Positions 48,143 to 57,404 of a DNA stretch of 64,000 nt are shown piece by piece. The stretch is from the NCBI RefSeq assembly GCF_019602855.1, contig NZ_CP080767.1, positions 2,852,001-2,916,000 of the forward strand, written 5' to 3'. Source of the DNA: Cupriavidus pinatubonensis. Lineage in GTDB: Bacteria > Pseudomonadota > Gammaproteobacteria > Burkholderiales > Burkholderiaceae. Each line of letters opens with the position of its first letter. The stretch's first letter is position 1. The position numbers were made by a program, and so were the translations under genes. Under the pieces are notes generated by a model. It was not told the DNA's origin. It ran no database searches and worked only from the letters and a program-made list of their open reading frames with translations.

Positions 48143-50713
48143 ATGGAAGTCTCTCGCATCCGGGCCCTGCGCGGCCCGAACCTGTGGTGCCGCCACACCG
48201 CCGTCGAGGCGATCGTGGCCTGTCCGGAGCCGTCGGACATGGTCGCTACCCTGCCCGGCTTTGAAGACCGCCTGCGCGCGCGCTTTCCCGATATCGGCCC
48301 GCTGCATCCGGACGAGGACGCCGGCGAGCTGTCGCTCGCGCACGTGCTCGAAGCCGCCACGCTGCGCCTGCAGGCCGCGGCCGGCTGCCCGGTCACGTTC
48401 AGCCGCACGGCGCAGACGGTCGAGCCCGGCACCTACCAGGTGATCGTGCAATACAGCGAGGAAGAAGTCGGCCGCCTGGCGTTCGACCTGGCCCAGGCGC
48501 TGTGCCTGGCCGCGCGCGATGACGCGCCCTTCGACCTTGATGACGCGTTGCACCGCCTGCGCGAACTCGATGAAGACGTGCGCCTCGGCCCCAGCACGGG
48601 CTCGATCGTCTACGCAGCCGTCGCGCGGGGTATTCCCTACCGCCGCCTGACCCAAGGTTCGATGGTGCAGTTTGGTTGGGGCAGCAAGCAGCGCCGCATC
48701 CAGGCCGCCGAAACCAGCGCCACCAGCGCTGTCGCCGAATCCATCGCGCAGGACAAGGAACTGACCAAGAGCCTGTTGCACGCGGCCGGCGTACCCGTGC
48801 CGCTGGGCCGTTCGGTGCGCAGCGCCGAGCAAGCCTGGGAAGCCGCGCAGGAAATCGACGCACCTGTCGTGGTGAAGCCGCGCGACGGCAACCAAGGCAA
48901 GGGCGTGGCCGTGCGCATCCGCACGCGCGAGGAAGTGATGACGGCGTACGAAGTCGCGTCCGACATCAGCTCCGACGTGATCGTCGAACGCTACATCCCG
49001 GGCCACGATTTCCGCCTGCTGGTAGTCGGCAAGCACCTCGTCGCCGCCGCGCGCCGCGATCCGCCGCAAGTGATCGGCGATGGCACGCATACGGTGCGCC
49101 AGCTCGTCGAGGAAGTGAACCGCGACCCGCGCCGCGGCGAGGGCCATGCGACGTCGCTGACCAAGATCCGTTTTGACGACATCGCGCTCGCCACGCTGGC
49201 CAAGCAAGGCTTGACCGCGGAGTCTGTGCCGCCCAAGGGCACGCGTGTAGTCCTGCGCAACAACGCGAACCTGTCGACCGGCGGCAGCGCCACCGACGTG
49301 ACCGACGACGTCCATCCGGACATCGCCGCGCGCGCCGTCGCCGCTGCACAGATGGTCGGCCTCGACATCGCCGGCGTGGACGCCGTGTGCGAGACCATGC
49401 TGAAGCCGTTCGAGGAACAGGCCGGCGGCATCGTCGAAGTCAATGCCGCGCCAGGCCTGCGCATGCACCTGCAGCCGTCATACGGCAAGGGCCGCGCAGT
49501 CGGCGAAGCGATCGTATCGACCATGTTTGCCGATGGCGACGATGGCCGCATTCCTGTGGTCGCGGTATCGGGCACCAACGGCAAGACCACCACGGTCCGC
49601 CTGATCACGCACATCATGGCCACGAGCGGCCTGCGCATGGGCATGACCGGCACCGACGGCGTGTACATCCGTGGCGAGCGCATCGACACCGGCGACTGCA
49701 GCGGCCCGCGCAGCGCGCGCAACGTGCTGCTGCACCCTGACGTCGACGCGGCCGTGTTCGAAACCGCGCGCGGCGGCCTGCTGCGCGAAGGCCTGGCCTT
49801 CGACCGCTGCGACGTTGCCGTGGTGACCAACGTCGGTGAAGGCGACCACCTGGGCCTGTCCTTCATCAGCACGGTGGAAGACCTGGCCGTGCTCAAGAGC
49901 GTGATCGTGCAGAACGTGGCGCCTCACGGCATGGCCGTGCTCAACGCCGCGGATCCGATGGTGGTGCGCATGGCTGATGCCTGCCCGGGCCTGGTGACCT
50001 TCTTCGCGCACGACCCGGGCCAGCCGGCCATGGCTACGCACCGTGCCCAGGGCAAGCGCGTGGTGTTCGTCGACGGCGATCACATCGTGGCGTCGGAAGG
50101 CGACAACGAAATGCGCATCCCGCTGGCCGAGATCCCGCTCACGCGCAATGGCACGATCGGCTTCCAGGTCGAGAACGCCATGTCGTCGATCGGCGCGGCG
50201 TGGGCGCTCGGCATCGACTGGAACGTCATCCGCCGCGGCCTGGCTACCTTCGTCAACGACGCGCAGACGGCCCCGGGACGCTTCAACGTGTTCGACTACC
50301 GTGGCGCGACGCTGATTGCTGACTACGGCCACAACCCGGATGCCATCCAGGCGCTGTGCAATGCCGTGCAGACCATGCCGGCCAAACGCCGGCTGGTGGT
50401 GATCAGCGGCGCGGGCGACCGCCGCGACGAGGATATCCGCAAGCAGACGCAGATCCTCGGCGGCGTGTTCGACGAGGTCATCCTGTACCAGGACCAGTGC
50501 CAGCGCGGCCGCGCCGATGGCGAGGTGCTGGCGCTGCTGCGCGAGGGCCTGCAAGGTGCCACGCGTACCAGTGCGGTCGAGGAGATTCGCGGTGAGTTCG
50601 TCGCCATCGACACGGGTCTGTCGCATTTGCAGCCGGGTGACCTGTGCCTGATCCTGGTGGATCAGGTCGATGAAGCACTCGCGCATATCGCCGGGCGCGT
50701 CGCGCAGGGTTAA
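48143..50713 (+). CDS. cphA': cyanophycin synthetase (second paralog, CphA')
   Basis: An 856-residue CphA homolog with ATP-grasp (VVVKPRDGNQGKGV, K245) and Mur ligase-like (GTNGKT 477-482, FETARGGLLREGLAFDRCD, NVGEGDHLGL, DYGHNPDAIQ) domains fully canonical. In the N domain the aligned segment is HVLEAATLRLQ (from H67), so the second His and the last Glu of the HxxEH...E motif of the first copy are Ala71 and Arg75. It starts 29 bases after cphA and ends before a strong terminator, so both form one transcript. Tandem CphA pairs are known in Cupriavidus. Confidence 0.93.
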   Translation: MEVSRIRALRGPNLWCRHTAVEAIVACPEPSDMVATLPGFEDRLRARFPDIGPLHPDEDAGELSLAHVLEAATLRLQAAAGCPVTFSRTAQTVEPGTYQVIVQYSEEEVGRLAFDLAQALCLAARDDAPFDLDDALHRLRELDEDVRLGPSTGSIVYAAVARGIPYRRLTQGSMVQFGWGSKQRRIQAAETSATSAVAESIAQDKELTKSLLHAAGVPVPLGRSVRSAEQAWEAAQEIDAPVVVKPRDGNQGKGVAVRIRTREEVMTAYEVASDISSDVIVERYIPGHDFRLLVVGKHLVAAARRDPPQVIGDGTHTVRQLVEEVNRDPRRGEGHATSLTKIRFDDIALATLAKQGLTAESVPPKGTRVVLRNNANLSTGGSATDVTDDVHPDIAARAVAAAQMVGLDIAGVDAVCETMLKPFEEQAGGIVEVNAAPGLRMHLQPSYGKGRAVGEAIVSTMFADGDDGRIPVVAVSGTNGKTTTVRLITHIMATSGLRMGMTGTDGVYIRGERIDTGDCSGPRSARNVLLHPDVDAAVFETARGGLLREGLAFDRCDVAVVTNVGEGDHLGLSFISTVEDLAVLKSVIVQNVAPHGMAVLNAADPMVVRMADACPGLVTFFAHDPGQPAMATHRAQGKRVVFVDGDHIVASEGDNEMRIPLAEIPLTRNGTIGFQVENAMSSIGAAWALGIDWNVIRRGLATFVNDAQTAPGRFNVFDYRGATLIADYGHNPDAIQALCNAVQTMPAKRRLVVISGAGDRRDEDIRKQTQILGGVFDEVILYQDQCQRGRADGEVLALLREGLQGATRTSAVEEIRGEFVAIDTGLSHLQPGDLCLILVDQVDEALAHIAGRVAQG

Positions 50714-50737
50714 GCGCGGATATCCCGGAGGTACGAT

Positions 50738-50769
50738 GGGCCAGCCCACCGGGCTGGCCCTTCTTGTTT
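50738..50769 (+). terminator. intrinsic terminator after the second cphA
   Basis: The perfect 10-bp stem GGGCCAGCCC/GGGCTGGCCC with a 3-base loop is followed by TTCTTGTTT. Confidence 0.85.
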
Positions 50770-50782
50770 GCTGCGCCTCAGT

Positions 50783-51442
50783 TCAGTGGCGGCCCGGCAA
50801 CGACAGCCTGCGCTCCAGCACATGCTGCAGTCCCGACAGCCCGGTGCTGAGCACCCAGTAGATCGCCGCCACCGCAAGATAAAGCGGCAACGGCTGATAA
50901 GTCGCCGCAATGACCTCCTGCGCCGTGCGCAACAGCTCCGTCACGGTAATGACCGACACCAGCGAGGTGTCCTTGATCAGGCTGATCAGGCTGTTGGAAA
51001 GACTCGGCACCGCAAGACGCAGGGCCTGCGGGCCGACCACGTAACGCAGTGTCTGGCCGGGCGTCAGCCCAAGGCTATAGGCCGCGAGCCACTGCCCGCG
51101 CGCAATGCCGAGAATCGCCCCGCGCATGCTCTCGGACAAATATGCGCCCACATTGAGGCTCAGCGTCAGTACGCCCGCAGGCGTCGGCTCCAGCGCGACG
51201 CCGATACCGGGCAAGCCGTAGTAGACGACAAAGATCTGCACCAGCAGCGGCGTGCCGCGCATGATGCTGACGTACGTGCGTGCGATGCCCTTCAGCACGG
51301 GGTTGTGGCTGATGCCCATGAGCGCCACGACCATGCCCAGCACCAGCCCGAAGGCCATCGACCACAGCGCGAACTTGATGGTCAGTAGCGTGCCCTGCAG
51401 CAGCACGGGCATGGAATCGGAGATGAGCTGGAGCGCGGACAT
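50783..51442 (-). CDS. amino acid (cystine-type) ABC transporter permease
   Basis: A 219-residue permease of the His/Glu/Gln/cystine polar amino acid family with about five hydrophobic helices and the EAA-like ARGQWLAAYSLGLTPGQTLRYVV loop. Together with the binding protein just upstream on the same strand it forms a cystine-type importer (TcyL/YecS-like). The start is uncertain: ATG at 51442, 51469 or 51487, none with a clear Shine-Dalgarno sequence. No ATPase gene is adjacent. Confidence 0.87.
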   Translation of the reverse strand: MSALQLISDSMPVLLQGTLLTIKFALWSMAFGLVLGMVVALMGISHNPVLKGIARTYVSIMRGTPLLVQIFVVYYGLPGIGVALEPTPAGVLTLSLNVGAYLSESMRGAILGIARGQWLAAYSLGLTPGQTLRYVVGPQALRLAVPSLSNSLISLIKDTSLVSVITVTELLRTAQEVIAATYQPLPLYLAVAAIYWVLSTGLSGLQHVLERRLSLPGRH

Positions 51443-51545
51443 AGGAAGGTCGCCGGAAAAAGCACGCATCATACGGATTGCCCGCATGCGCGCAAACCCC
51501 GCGCAGCCTGTGGCCGGGCGGGGTGTCGTATGACAGGTTGCGGTT

Positions 51546-52358
51546 TTACTTGCCGGGCTTGGTCACGTCCGACCCGAACCACTTCACCGACAGCTTGGTC
51601 AGCGTGCCGTCCTTGCGCAGGTCATCGAGCGCATGGTCGATGGCCTGGGCGAACTTCGGGTTGTCCTTGCGGAACGGGATGGCCACTTCGGCATTCGCGC
51701 CCGCCACCACCGCGCCCGGGCGCAGCGGCAGGTTGGCGGTCTTGATCAGGTAGTTGACCATGAGCCGGTCGTTGAGTGCGGCGTCGACCCGCTGCGCGGC
51801 CAGGTCGCGCAGGTACTCTGGCGCACCGGGATAGGTCTTGACGTCGATGCCTGGCACCGACTTGGCCAGTTCGTTGTAGTTGCTACCCAGGCTCACGCCG
51901 AGCTTGTGGCCCTTGAGCGCTTCCAGCGAATTGAACTCGCGCTTGTCATCCTTGCGCTGGATAAGCTGCGCGGCCGAGTAGACATAAGGCGTCGAGAAGT
52001 CCAGCACCTGCTTGCGCTGCGGCGTCACCGAAACCTGGTTGACGATCACGTCGAACTTGTCCGCCTGCAGGCCGGCAATGATGCCGCTCCATTCCGTGGT
52101 CACGAACTCCGGTTTCACGCCGAGCTTCGCGGCGACGGCACGTGCCACATCCACGTCGAATCCATCGAGCTCGTTCTTCGGGTTGCGGAAGCCGAACGGC
52201 GGATAGGTGCCCTCCAGGCCAATCTTCAGGACACCGGCCTGCTTGACCGTATCGAGCAGGTCCGCGGCGCTGGCCGCGGTGGCGCTCAGGCCGGCGGCGC
52301 CGGCGATCAGCGAGGCAGCCAGCAGGGATTTGAGCCAGCCATGACGAATCGATCGCAT
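51546..52358 (-). CDS. cystine ABC transporter substrate-binding protein (TcyJ/FliY-like)
   Basis: A 270-residue periplasmic binding protein of SBP family 3. It has a signal peptide (LLAASLIAGAAGLSATAASA, cleavage about AASAAD) and the family stretch KIGLEGTYPPFGFRNPKNEL, NQVSVTPQRKQVLDFSTPYV and WFGSDVTKPGK, the last matching the C-terminus of E. coli cystine-binding FliY/TcyJ. Cystine is the likely substrate. The permease follows on the same strand; the ATPase is missing locally. Confidence 0.88.
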   Translation of the reverse strand: MRSIRHGWLKSLLAASLIAGAAGLSATAASAADLLDTVKQAGVLKIGLEGTYPPFGFRNPKNELDGFDVDVARAVAAKLGVKPEFVTTEWSGIIAGLQADKFDVIVNQVSVTPQRKQVLDFSTPYVYSAAQLIQRKDDKREFNSLEALKGHKLGVSLGSNYNELAKSVPGIDVKTYPGAPEYLRDLAAQRVDAALNDRLMVNYLIKTANLPLRPGAVVAGANAEVAIPFRKDNPKFAQAIDHALDDLRKDGTLTKLSVKWFGSDVTKPGK

Positions 52359-52617
52359 ATGTTCTCCAGTGGGATGCGGACTGACGGGCGCCTTTTGTAA
52401 AGGTGCCCGTCGCTTGTGCTGCTATGAGCCTATATCGGCCTCAACACTACCGCAAACGCTATCGATATCGAAATAACGATTCGTCATGGCTATATGGCTT
52501 TGACCCCTGCCACTGGACCTCTGGAACGCCTTGCCGCTCATGTTGATGCCCCGCGGCGGGAACGGCGATACGAACCACAGTTGTATAGCCCGCTACTGCA
52601 AGGATTCCGCCGCGCAA

Positions 52618-53898
52618 CTACGCGTGCGCGGCGATGAAATCATCGCCATTGACGGCAGGCTTGCGTCCGGCAAGGCGGTCGGCAAGCAGCCCTGCGCTGC
52701 CCATAGCAAGCGTAAAGCCAAGCGCGCCATGCCCGAGATTGAGCCACAGGCCGCGCAGGCGTGATGGCCCGACCATCGGCAAGCCATCGGGCGTCGCGGG
52801 CCGCAGCCCTGCCCACGGCTGCAACTGCGCGAGCGGGATGTCGGGCACGATACCCTCAAACACCGTGCGCGTCTGCGCCACCAGCGTGCCAATGCGCTCG
52901 GGATCGATCCGCGCGCCACCACGCACGAGATCGGCCATGCCCGCGACGCGCAGCGTATTGCCGATGCGTGCATAGACGATCTTGTTGGCGAAATCCGTGA
53001 TGCTGATGTGCGGAGCCGGCCCACTGTTCGACAGCGGCACGGTAATGCTGTAGCCCTTCAACGGCCAAAGCATCGGCCGCACGCCCAGTGGGCGCAGCAG
53101 CGGCACGCTGCCGATGCCACCCGCCACCACCACCGCATCGGCGGGCACTACGCCGGCTACCGTCTGCACGCCCGTGACGCGGTCCCCTTGTTGCACCAGG
53201 CCGTGCACGACATTGCCGAACCGCATCGACACGCCCGGCTGATGCTGCAGCAACCGTGCCAGCGACAGGCAGAAGCGATGGCAGTCGCCCACCTCCTCGC
53301 TCGGTGTGTAGATCGCGCCGGCGATCTCGTCGCGGATACCTGCCAGCGCGGGTTCCAGCGCCACGCACGCGTCCCGGTCGAGTGCCTGCTGTTCGCACCC
53401 GAGACTGGCTTGATAATCGAGCAAGCGGCGCGCCGATTCAAACGCCGCGCCATCGCGGTGCACAATCAGTTTGCCGCGCCGCGCAAAATCGAAATCGCTC
53501 GCCGTCCCGGCCTTCGCGCCTTCGCTGGCGACGAACGCCTCCATCAGGTCGCGCGAGTAAAATGCCAGGCGCAGCAGCTTGCGCGTGGTGGCCTCGCTGG
53601 TGCCGGCATTGCAAGCGCGCATGAATGCCGCCAGCCAGAGCCACTGCGCGGGATCGGCTACGGGCCGGAAGCGCATCGGCGAATCGCGCCGCAGAAGCCA
53701 GCCTGGCACCTTGCCCATCACGCCCGGTCCGGCCAGCGGCGCCACGTAGCTGTAGCTAAGCTGCCCGCCGTTGGCGAAGCTGGTTTCCTCGCCAGGGCCG
53801 TCATGGCGTTCGAGCACCGTCACCTCGTGGCCATCCTGCGCCAGGCGCCACGCACTGGTCATGCCGACCACGCCGGCGCCTACGATCACTACCCGCAT
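52618..53898 (-). CDS. FAD-dependent D-amino acid dehydrogenase-like oxidoreductase (DadA2)
   Basis: A 426-residue DadA-family dehydrogenase, distinct from the dadA at 3661. The motif MRVVIVGAGVVGMTSAWRLA opens the FAD domain, ETSFANGGQLSYSYVAPLAG and GLRPATPDGLPMVGPSRL follow. The start at 53898 is supported by AAGG six bases upstream of the ATG. It lies next to the cystine transporter genes and is divergent from a LysR regulator, so it may act on a D-amino acid or thioether amino acid imported by that system (inference). Which substrate is unknown. Confidence 0.88.
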   Translation of the reverse strand: MRVVIVGAGVVGMTSAWRLAQDGHEVTVLERHDGPGEETSFANGGQLSYSYVAPLAGPGVMGKVPGWLLRRDSPMRFRPVADPAQWLWLAAFMRACNAGTSEATTRKLLRLAFYSRDLMEAFVASEGAKAGTASDFDFARRGKLIVHRDGAAFESARRLLDYQASLGCEQQALDRDACVALEPALAGIRDEIAGAIYTPSEEVGDCHRFCLSLARLLQHQPGVSMRFGNVVHGLVQQGDRVTGVQTVAGVVPADAVVVAGGIGSVPLLRPLGVRPMLWPLKGYSITVPLSNSGPAPHISITDFANKIVYARIGNTLRVAGMADLVRGGARIDPERIGTLVAQTRTVFEGIVPDIPLAQLQPWAGLRPATPDGLPMVGPSRLRGLWLNLGHGALGFTLAMGSAGLLADRLAGRKPAVNGDDFIAAHA

Positions 53899-54026
53899 TG
53901 CCATCCTTGTCGCTTGCTGTTCATTCAATGGCGTCAGCGTAGTCGAGTGCACGCGGCTTGCCCAATGCCAATACGTGCCAGAATATGTCTTTAGGCTATG
54001 GGCTGCACTTTCCCAGCGTCCCGACC
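53899..54026. promoter_or_regulatory. divergent LysR/DadA2 control region
   Basis: A 128-base region between the divergently transcribed DadA2 and LysR genes, with an AT-rich centre (about 53986-54000). The layout is typical of LysR autoregulation and activation of the divergent gene; no exact operator was fixed. Confidence 0.4.
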
Positions 54027-55001
54027 ATGCGTTTGCGCCAGATCGAAGTGTTTCGCGCCATCATGCTGACCGGCACCGTCAGCGAGGCGGCGCGCCTGCT
54101 GCACGTCTCGCAGCCGGTGGTCACGCGCGTGCTGCAGCATGCCGAAGCCTCGCTCGGCTTCCGGCTGTTCGAGCGCGTGCGCGGCCGCTTGCAGGCCACG
54201 CCGGAAGCCAACGCACTGTATGGCGATGTCGAAAGGCTATATGGCGAGATCGACCGCGTGCGGCGAGTCTCGGAAAGCCTGCGCCACAAGGGCGCCGGGC
54301 GCCTGCGGGTCGCTGCCACGCCGAGCCTCGCGGAGCCGCTGCTGGTGCCTGCGGTGCGCGGCTTTTGCGCGCGCTATCCCGACACACAGGTGCAGGTGCT
54401 GACCCACCATACCGACGAGATCGTCGATGCGCTGCTCGCGAACCAGATCGATCTCGGCTTCGCCTTTTCGCCGCCGCGGCACGAAGCGATCACATGCGAA
54501 CCGGTGGCCGCAGGCCACATGCTGCTGGCGGTACCGCGACAGCAGCCGCTGCCCGCAGGCGGACGCCGCCATGTGGTGCCGATGCACAAACTGATGGAGC
54601 GGCCTTTCATCGGCTACGACGACAATAGCTCGCTGGGCCTGCTGGTGCGCCAGACCCTGGCCCGGCATGCGCTGGAACCACATTCGACGCTCGAAGTGCA
54701 GACGTATTCGCTCGCGTTGTCGCTGGTGGAAGCCGGACTGGGCATGGCTTTGCTTGACCAGTTCACGGCATTGAGTGCCAGCACGGCGCGCGTGTCGCTG
54801 CACGCCGTGCAGCCTGCCCTGCCGTTCGAGATCCAGCTGCTGCGCGCGAGCCACCGCGCCGCGTCGAGTCTCGTCGACGACATGCGCGACGAGTTTGCGC
54901 AGGCCGCCGCGGCACTAGTCGCGACCTTGCCGGACCGGCTCGAAGCGCCCGTTGCCAGCTTTGACGCCACCGCCACTACTGCCACCAGAGGACGGGATTG
55001 A
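54027..55001 (+). CDS. LysR family transcriptional regulator
   Basis: A 324-residue LysR protein. The HTH (MRLRQIEVFRAIMLTGTVSE, then AARLLHVSQPVVTRVLQHAE) opens the protein, followed by the effector-binding domain (LRVAATPSLAEPLLVPAVRG). The start at 54027 fits the family; an upstream ATG adds 23 residues of non-family sequence. It is divergent from the DadA2-like oxidase and probably controls it and perhaps the cystine transporter (inference from layout). The last ~30 residues are an Ala/Thr-rich tail. Confidence 0.9.
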   Translation: MRLRQIEVFRAIMLTGTVSEAARLLHVSQPVVTRVLQHAEASLGFRLFERVRGRLQATPEANALYGDVERLYGEIDRVRRVSESLRHKGAGRLRVAATPSLAEPLLVPAVRGFCARYPDTQVQVLTHHTDEIVDALLANQIDLGFAFSPPRHEAITCEPVAAGHMLLAVPRQQPLPAGGRRHVVPMHKLMERPFIGYDDNSSLGLLVRQTLARHALEPHSTLEVQTYSLALSLVEAGLGMALLDQFTALSASTARVSLHAVQPALPFEIQLLRASHRAASSLVDDMRDEFAQAAAALVATLPDRLEAPVASFDATATTATRGRD

Positions 55002-55062
55002 TTGACAGCCTCGCGCGGCCTGCACCATCATCAAGGCGCCCGAACGGTGCCCTCAACCAGCC

Positions 55063-56394
55063 ATGTTCGTACTGACCCTGCTCCTCCTGATCCTGATCAG
55101 CGCCTTCTTCTCGATTTCCGAGATCGCGCTGACCGCCGCCCGCCGCACCAAGCTGCAGGTTCTGTCCGAACGCGGCGACCGCCGTGCCACCAAGGTGCTG
55201 CTGCTGAAGGAAGAGCCCGGCAACTTCTTCACGATCGTGCAGATCGGCGTGAACAGCGTGGCGATCCTGGCCGGTATCCTCGGGGAAAAGCATGTCTCCG
55301 ATCTGGTGTTCGGAGCGTTATCGCAGTACATGGATACCGGCATCGCGCAGCGCATCGCCAATATCGGCTCGTTCCTGATCGTCACGCTGCTTTTTATCCA
55401 GTTTGCCGATCTGATCCCCAAGCGCATCGCGATGACGTTCCCCGAGGCCTGCGCGCTCGCGGTGATCGATCCGATCCTGACGCTGCTGCGCGTGCTCAAG
55501 CCACTGGTCTACGTGTTCAATGCCGCCGCCGATGCCACGCTGCGGCTGTTCGGCCTGCCGACCAAGACCGTCGAGCAGATCACCACCGAAGACATCGCCG
55601 CGATGGTCGATGCCGGCGCGGAGGCCGGCGTGCTGCTCAAGCATGAAATCCACCTGATCGAGAATGTGTTCGAACTCGATTCAAAGAGCGTCACGGCGAT
55701 CATGACGCCGCGCGATGACGTGGTCTACCTGAGCCTGGACGAGGGCGCCGACAGCGTGCGGCGCAAGCTCGTCAACCAGCCGCATGCGCAATATCCGGTT
55801 TGCGGCCACGATCTCGACGACGTGCAGGGCTACATCGACTCCAAGGACATCCTGCAGTTGCTGCTGGCCGACGAAACGGCAACGGTGATCGGCAATATCG
55901 GCAAGCACCACGACAAGAACGTGCTGGTGATTCCGGACACCCTGACGCTTTCCGAAGCGCTCACACGCTTTCGCGAAATGCACGAGAACTTTGCCGTGGT
56001 GATGAACGAGTACGGCCTGGTAGTCGGCATCGTCACGCTGGACGACATTGTCGGCGCGCTGATGGGCGACATCCTTTACTCGAGCGAGGATGAACAGATC
56101 GTGCGGCGCGACGATAGCTCCTGGCTGGTGGACGGCCTGACACCGCTGATCGACCTGAAGAAGGCGCTGGAGATCGACGCGCTGCCGGGCGAGGACTACG
56201 TCGATACGGTGGCAGGCCTGGTGATCTACGCGCTCAAGCGCATCCCGAAGAAATCGGAGTCGATCACCGTGGGAGGCTTCCGCTTCGAAGTGCTGGACAT
56301 CGACCATCACAAGATCGATCAGCTCCTGGTGTCGCGCCTGACGGCCGGGACGACGGCGACGCTGGGACAGCCGGCGCCCGAAGCGGGTCGCTGA
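55063..56394 (+). CDS. CNNM/CorC-type transmembrane protein (hemolysin family)
   Basis: A 443-residue protein with a DUF21 membrane domain (about residues 1-185: LLLILISAFFSISEIALTAAR), a pair of CBS domains (about 200-330: VTAIMTPRDDVVYLSLDEG and NFAVVMNEYGLVVGIVTLDD) and a C-terminal CorC/HlyC domain (about 345-425: YVDTVAGLVIYALKRIPK). Family members are linked to magnesium or cobalt efflux and envelope stress; the transported ion is not determined. The 3' end overlaps the convergent PAP2 gene by 131 bases. Confidence 0.92.
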   Translation: MFVLTLLLLILISAFFSISEIALTAARRTKLQVLSERGDRRATKVLLLKEEPGNFFTIVQIGVNSVAILAGILGEKHVSDLVFGALSQYMDTGIAQRIANIGSFLIVTLLFIQFADLIPKRIAMTFPEACALAVIDPILTLLRVLKPLVYVFNAAADATLRLFGLPTKTVEQITTEDIAAMVDAGAEAGVLLKHEIHLIENVFELDSKSVTAIMTPRDDVVYLSLDEGADSVRRKLVNQPHAQYPVCGHDLDDVQGYIDSKDILQLLLADETATVIGNIGKHHDKNVLVIPDTLTLSEALTRFREMHENFAVVMNEYGLVVGIVTLDDIVGALMGDILYSSEDEQIVRRDDSSWLVDGLTPLIDLKKALEIDALPGEDYVDTVAGLVIYALKRIPKKSESITVGGFRFEVLDIDHHKIDQLLVSRLTAGTTATLGQPAPEAGR

Positions 56395-57379
56395 GCGCGC
56401 CCGCCTGGCGATACTGCTCGAGCCTGTCGGGCAGGCGATACGCTACGAGATAGCCCGCTGCCACGATGACCGCGGTCGCCGCCACAGCGCCGAGCTGCCA
56501 TGCCGGCAGACGCGCCGGCACATGCAGCATGATGTAGGCTGTGCCCACCAGCGCAATCCACGCGAGCCCAAGCACGAAGCCGGCGGCCACGTCCGAGAGC
56601 CAGTGCATGCCCAGGTACAGGCGCGACAGGCCGATCGCCGCCACCGCCACGGCGGTCAGCGCGAGCACCGGCGCACGCACGCGCCAGGGCTGGCGCAGGC
56701 AGATCAGGAAAGCGAGGAAGCCATAGGTCACCATGCTGCTGCTGGCGTGGCCGCTGGGGAACGAGTAGGACTCCAGCCCGCTGTAGATGCTTGCCGGACG
56801 GTGGCGCTGCAAGCCGAACTTGAGCGCAATCACGCAGGCGCGCGCGCCGAGCAAGGCAATCGCCCAGTACGCCGCGGCCGCCCATGCGCGCCGCCACGCC
56901 AGCCACGCAAAGACGGCGACACCGACCGCAACCGAGACCCGCGCGCCGCCAAGCTCGGTGATCGCGATCATGGCTACGTCAAGCCAGCCCTGCCGCACCG
57001 CGCGCAATTGGTCGAATACTGCGTGGTCCAGGGCGACCAGTCCCCGGTCTTCGGCAATCCCGTCGACCAGCCAAAGCAGCGCGCTGCCGCAGGCCAGAAG
57101 GCTCGCGCCTGCGGCAGCGACAAGCAGCAGCTCGGCCGCGTCGCGCTCGAGCATGCGCAGCGTCATGGCCCGCAGGCGCGATGAGCGCCCGCCACGGCCG
57201 GCAGTGCGATTCGACAATGCCTCCACGCTCGCGGCCCGCCACACATCAAGCCATCTCACCAGCGGCCGGATGATGCCGAGCAACAGCGGAATCAGCCAGA
57301 ACAGCATCAAGGCCGCCAGCGCGAACAGCGCCAGCAAGCCGAGCGCATGGGCGGGCATCAGCAATTGCTGCGCATCCAT
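56264..57379 (-). CDS. PAP2 superfamily membrane phosphatase
   Basis: A 371-residue integral membrane phosphatase with several hydrophobic helices and the three PAP2 motifs: KFGLQRHRP, SFPSGHASSS and SRLYLGMHWLSDVAAGF. It probably dephosphorylates a lipid or polyprenyl phosphate. The start at 57379 has GGAG upstream. The last ~45 residues are low-complexity Pro/Ser/Arg sequence read antisense to the CNNM gene; the true functional C-terminus may be shorter. Confidence 0.9.
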   Translation of the reverse strand: MDAQQLLMPAHALGLLALFALAALMLFWLIPLLLGIIRPLVRWLDVWRAASVEALSNRTAGRGGRSSRLRAMTLRMLERDAAELLLVAAAGASLLACGSALLWLVDGIAEDRGLVALDHAVFDQLRAVRQGWLDVAMIAITELGGARVSVAVGVAVFAWLAWRRAWAAAAYWAIALLGARACVIALKFGLQRHRPASIYSGLESYSFPSGHASSSMVTYGFLAFLICLRQPWRVRAPVLALTAVAVAAIGLSRLYLGMHWLSDVAAGFVLGLAWIALVGTAYIMLHVPARLPAWQLGAVAATAVIVAAGYLVAYRLPDRLEQYRQAGALSDPLRAPAVPASPSSRPSGATPGADRSCDGRCPALRSGSLPR

Positions 57380-57404
57380 GACGACTCCTGCTTCGTAGCC
57401 GTTT

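Noticed and set aside
50783-52358. Complete cystine ABC transporter operon
   Set aside because: No ATP-binding gene lies within the neighbouring sequence on either strand.
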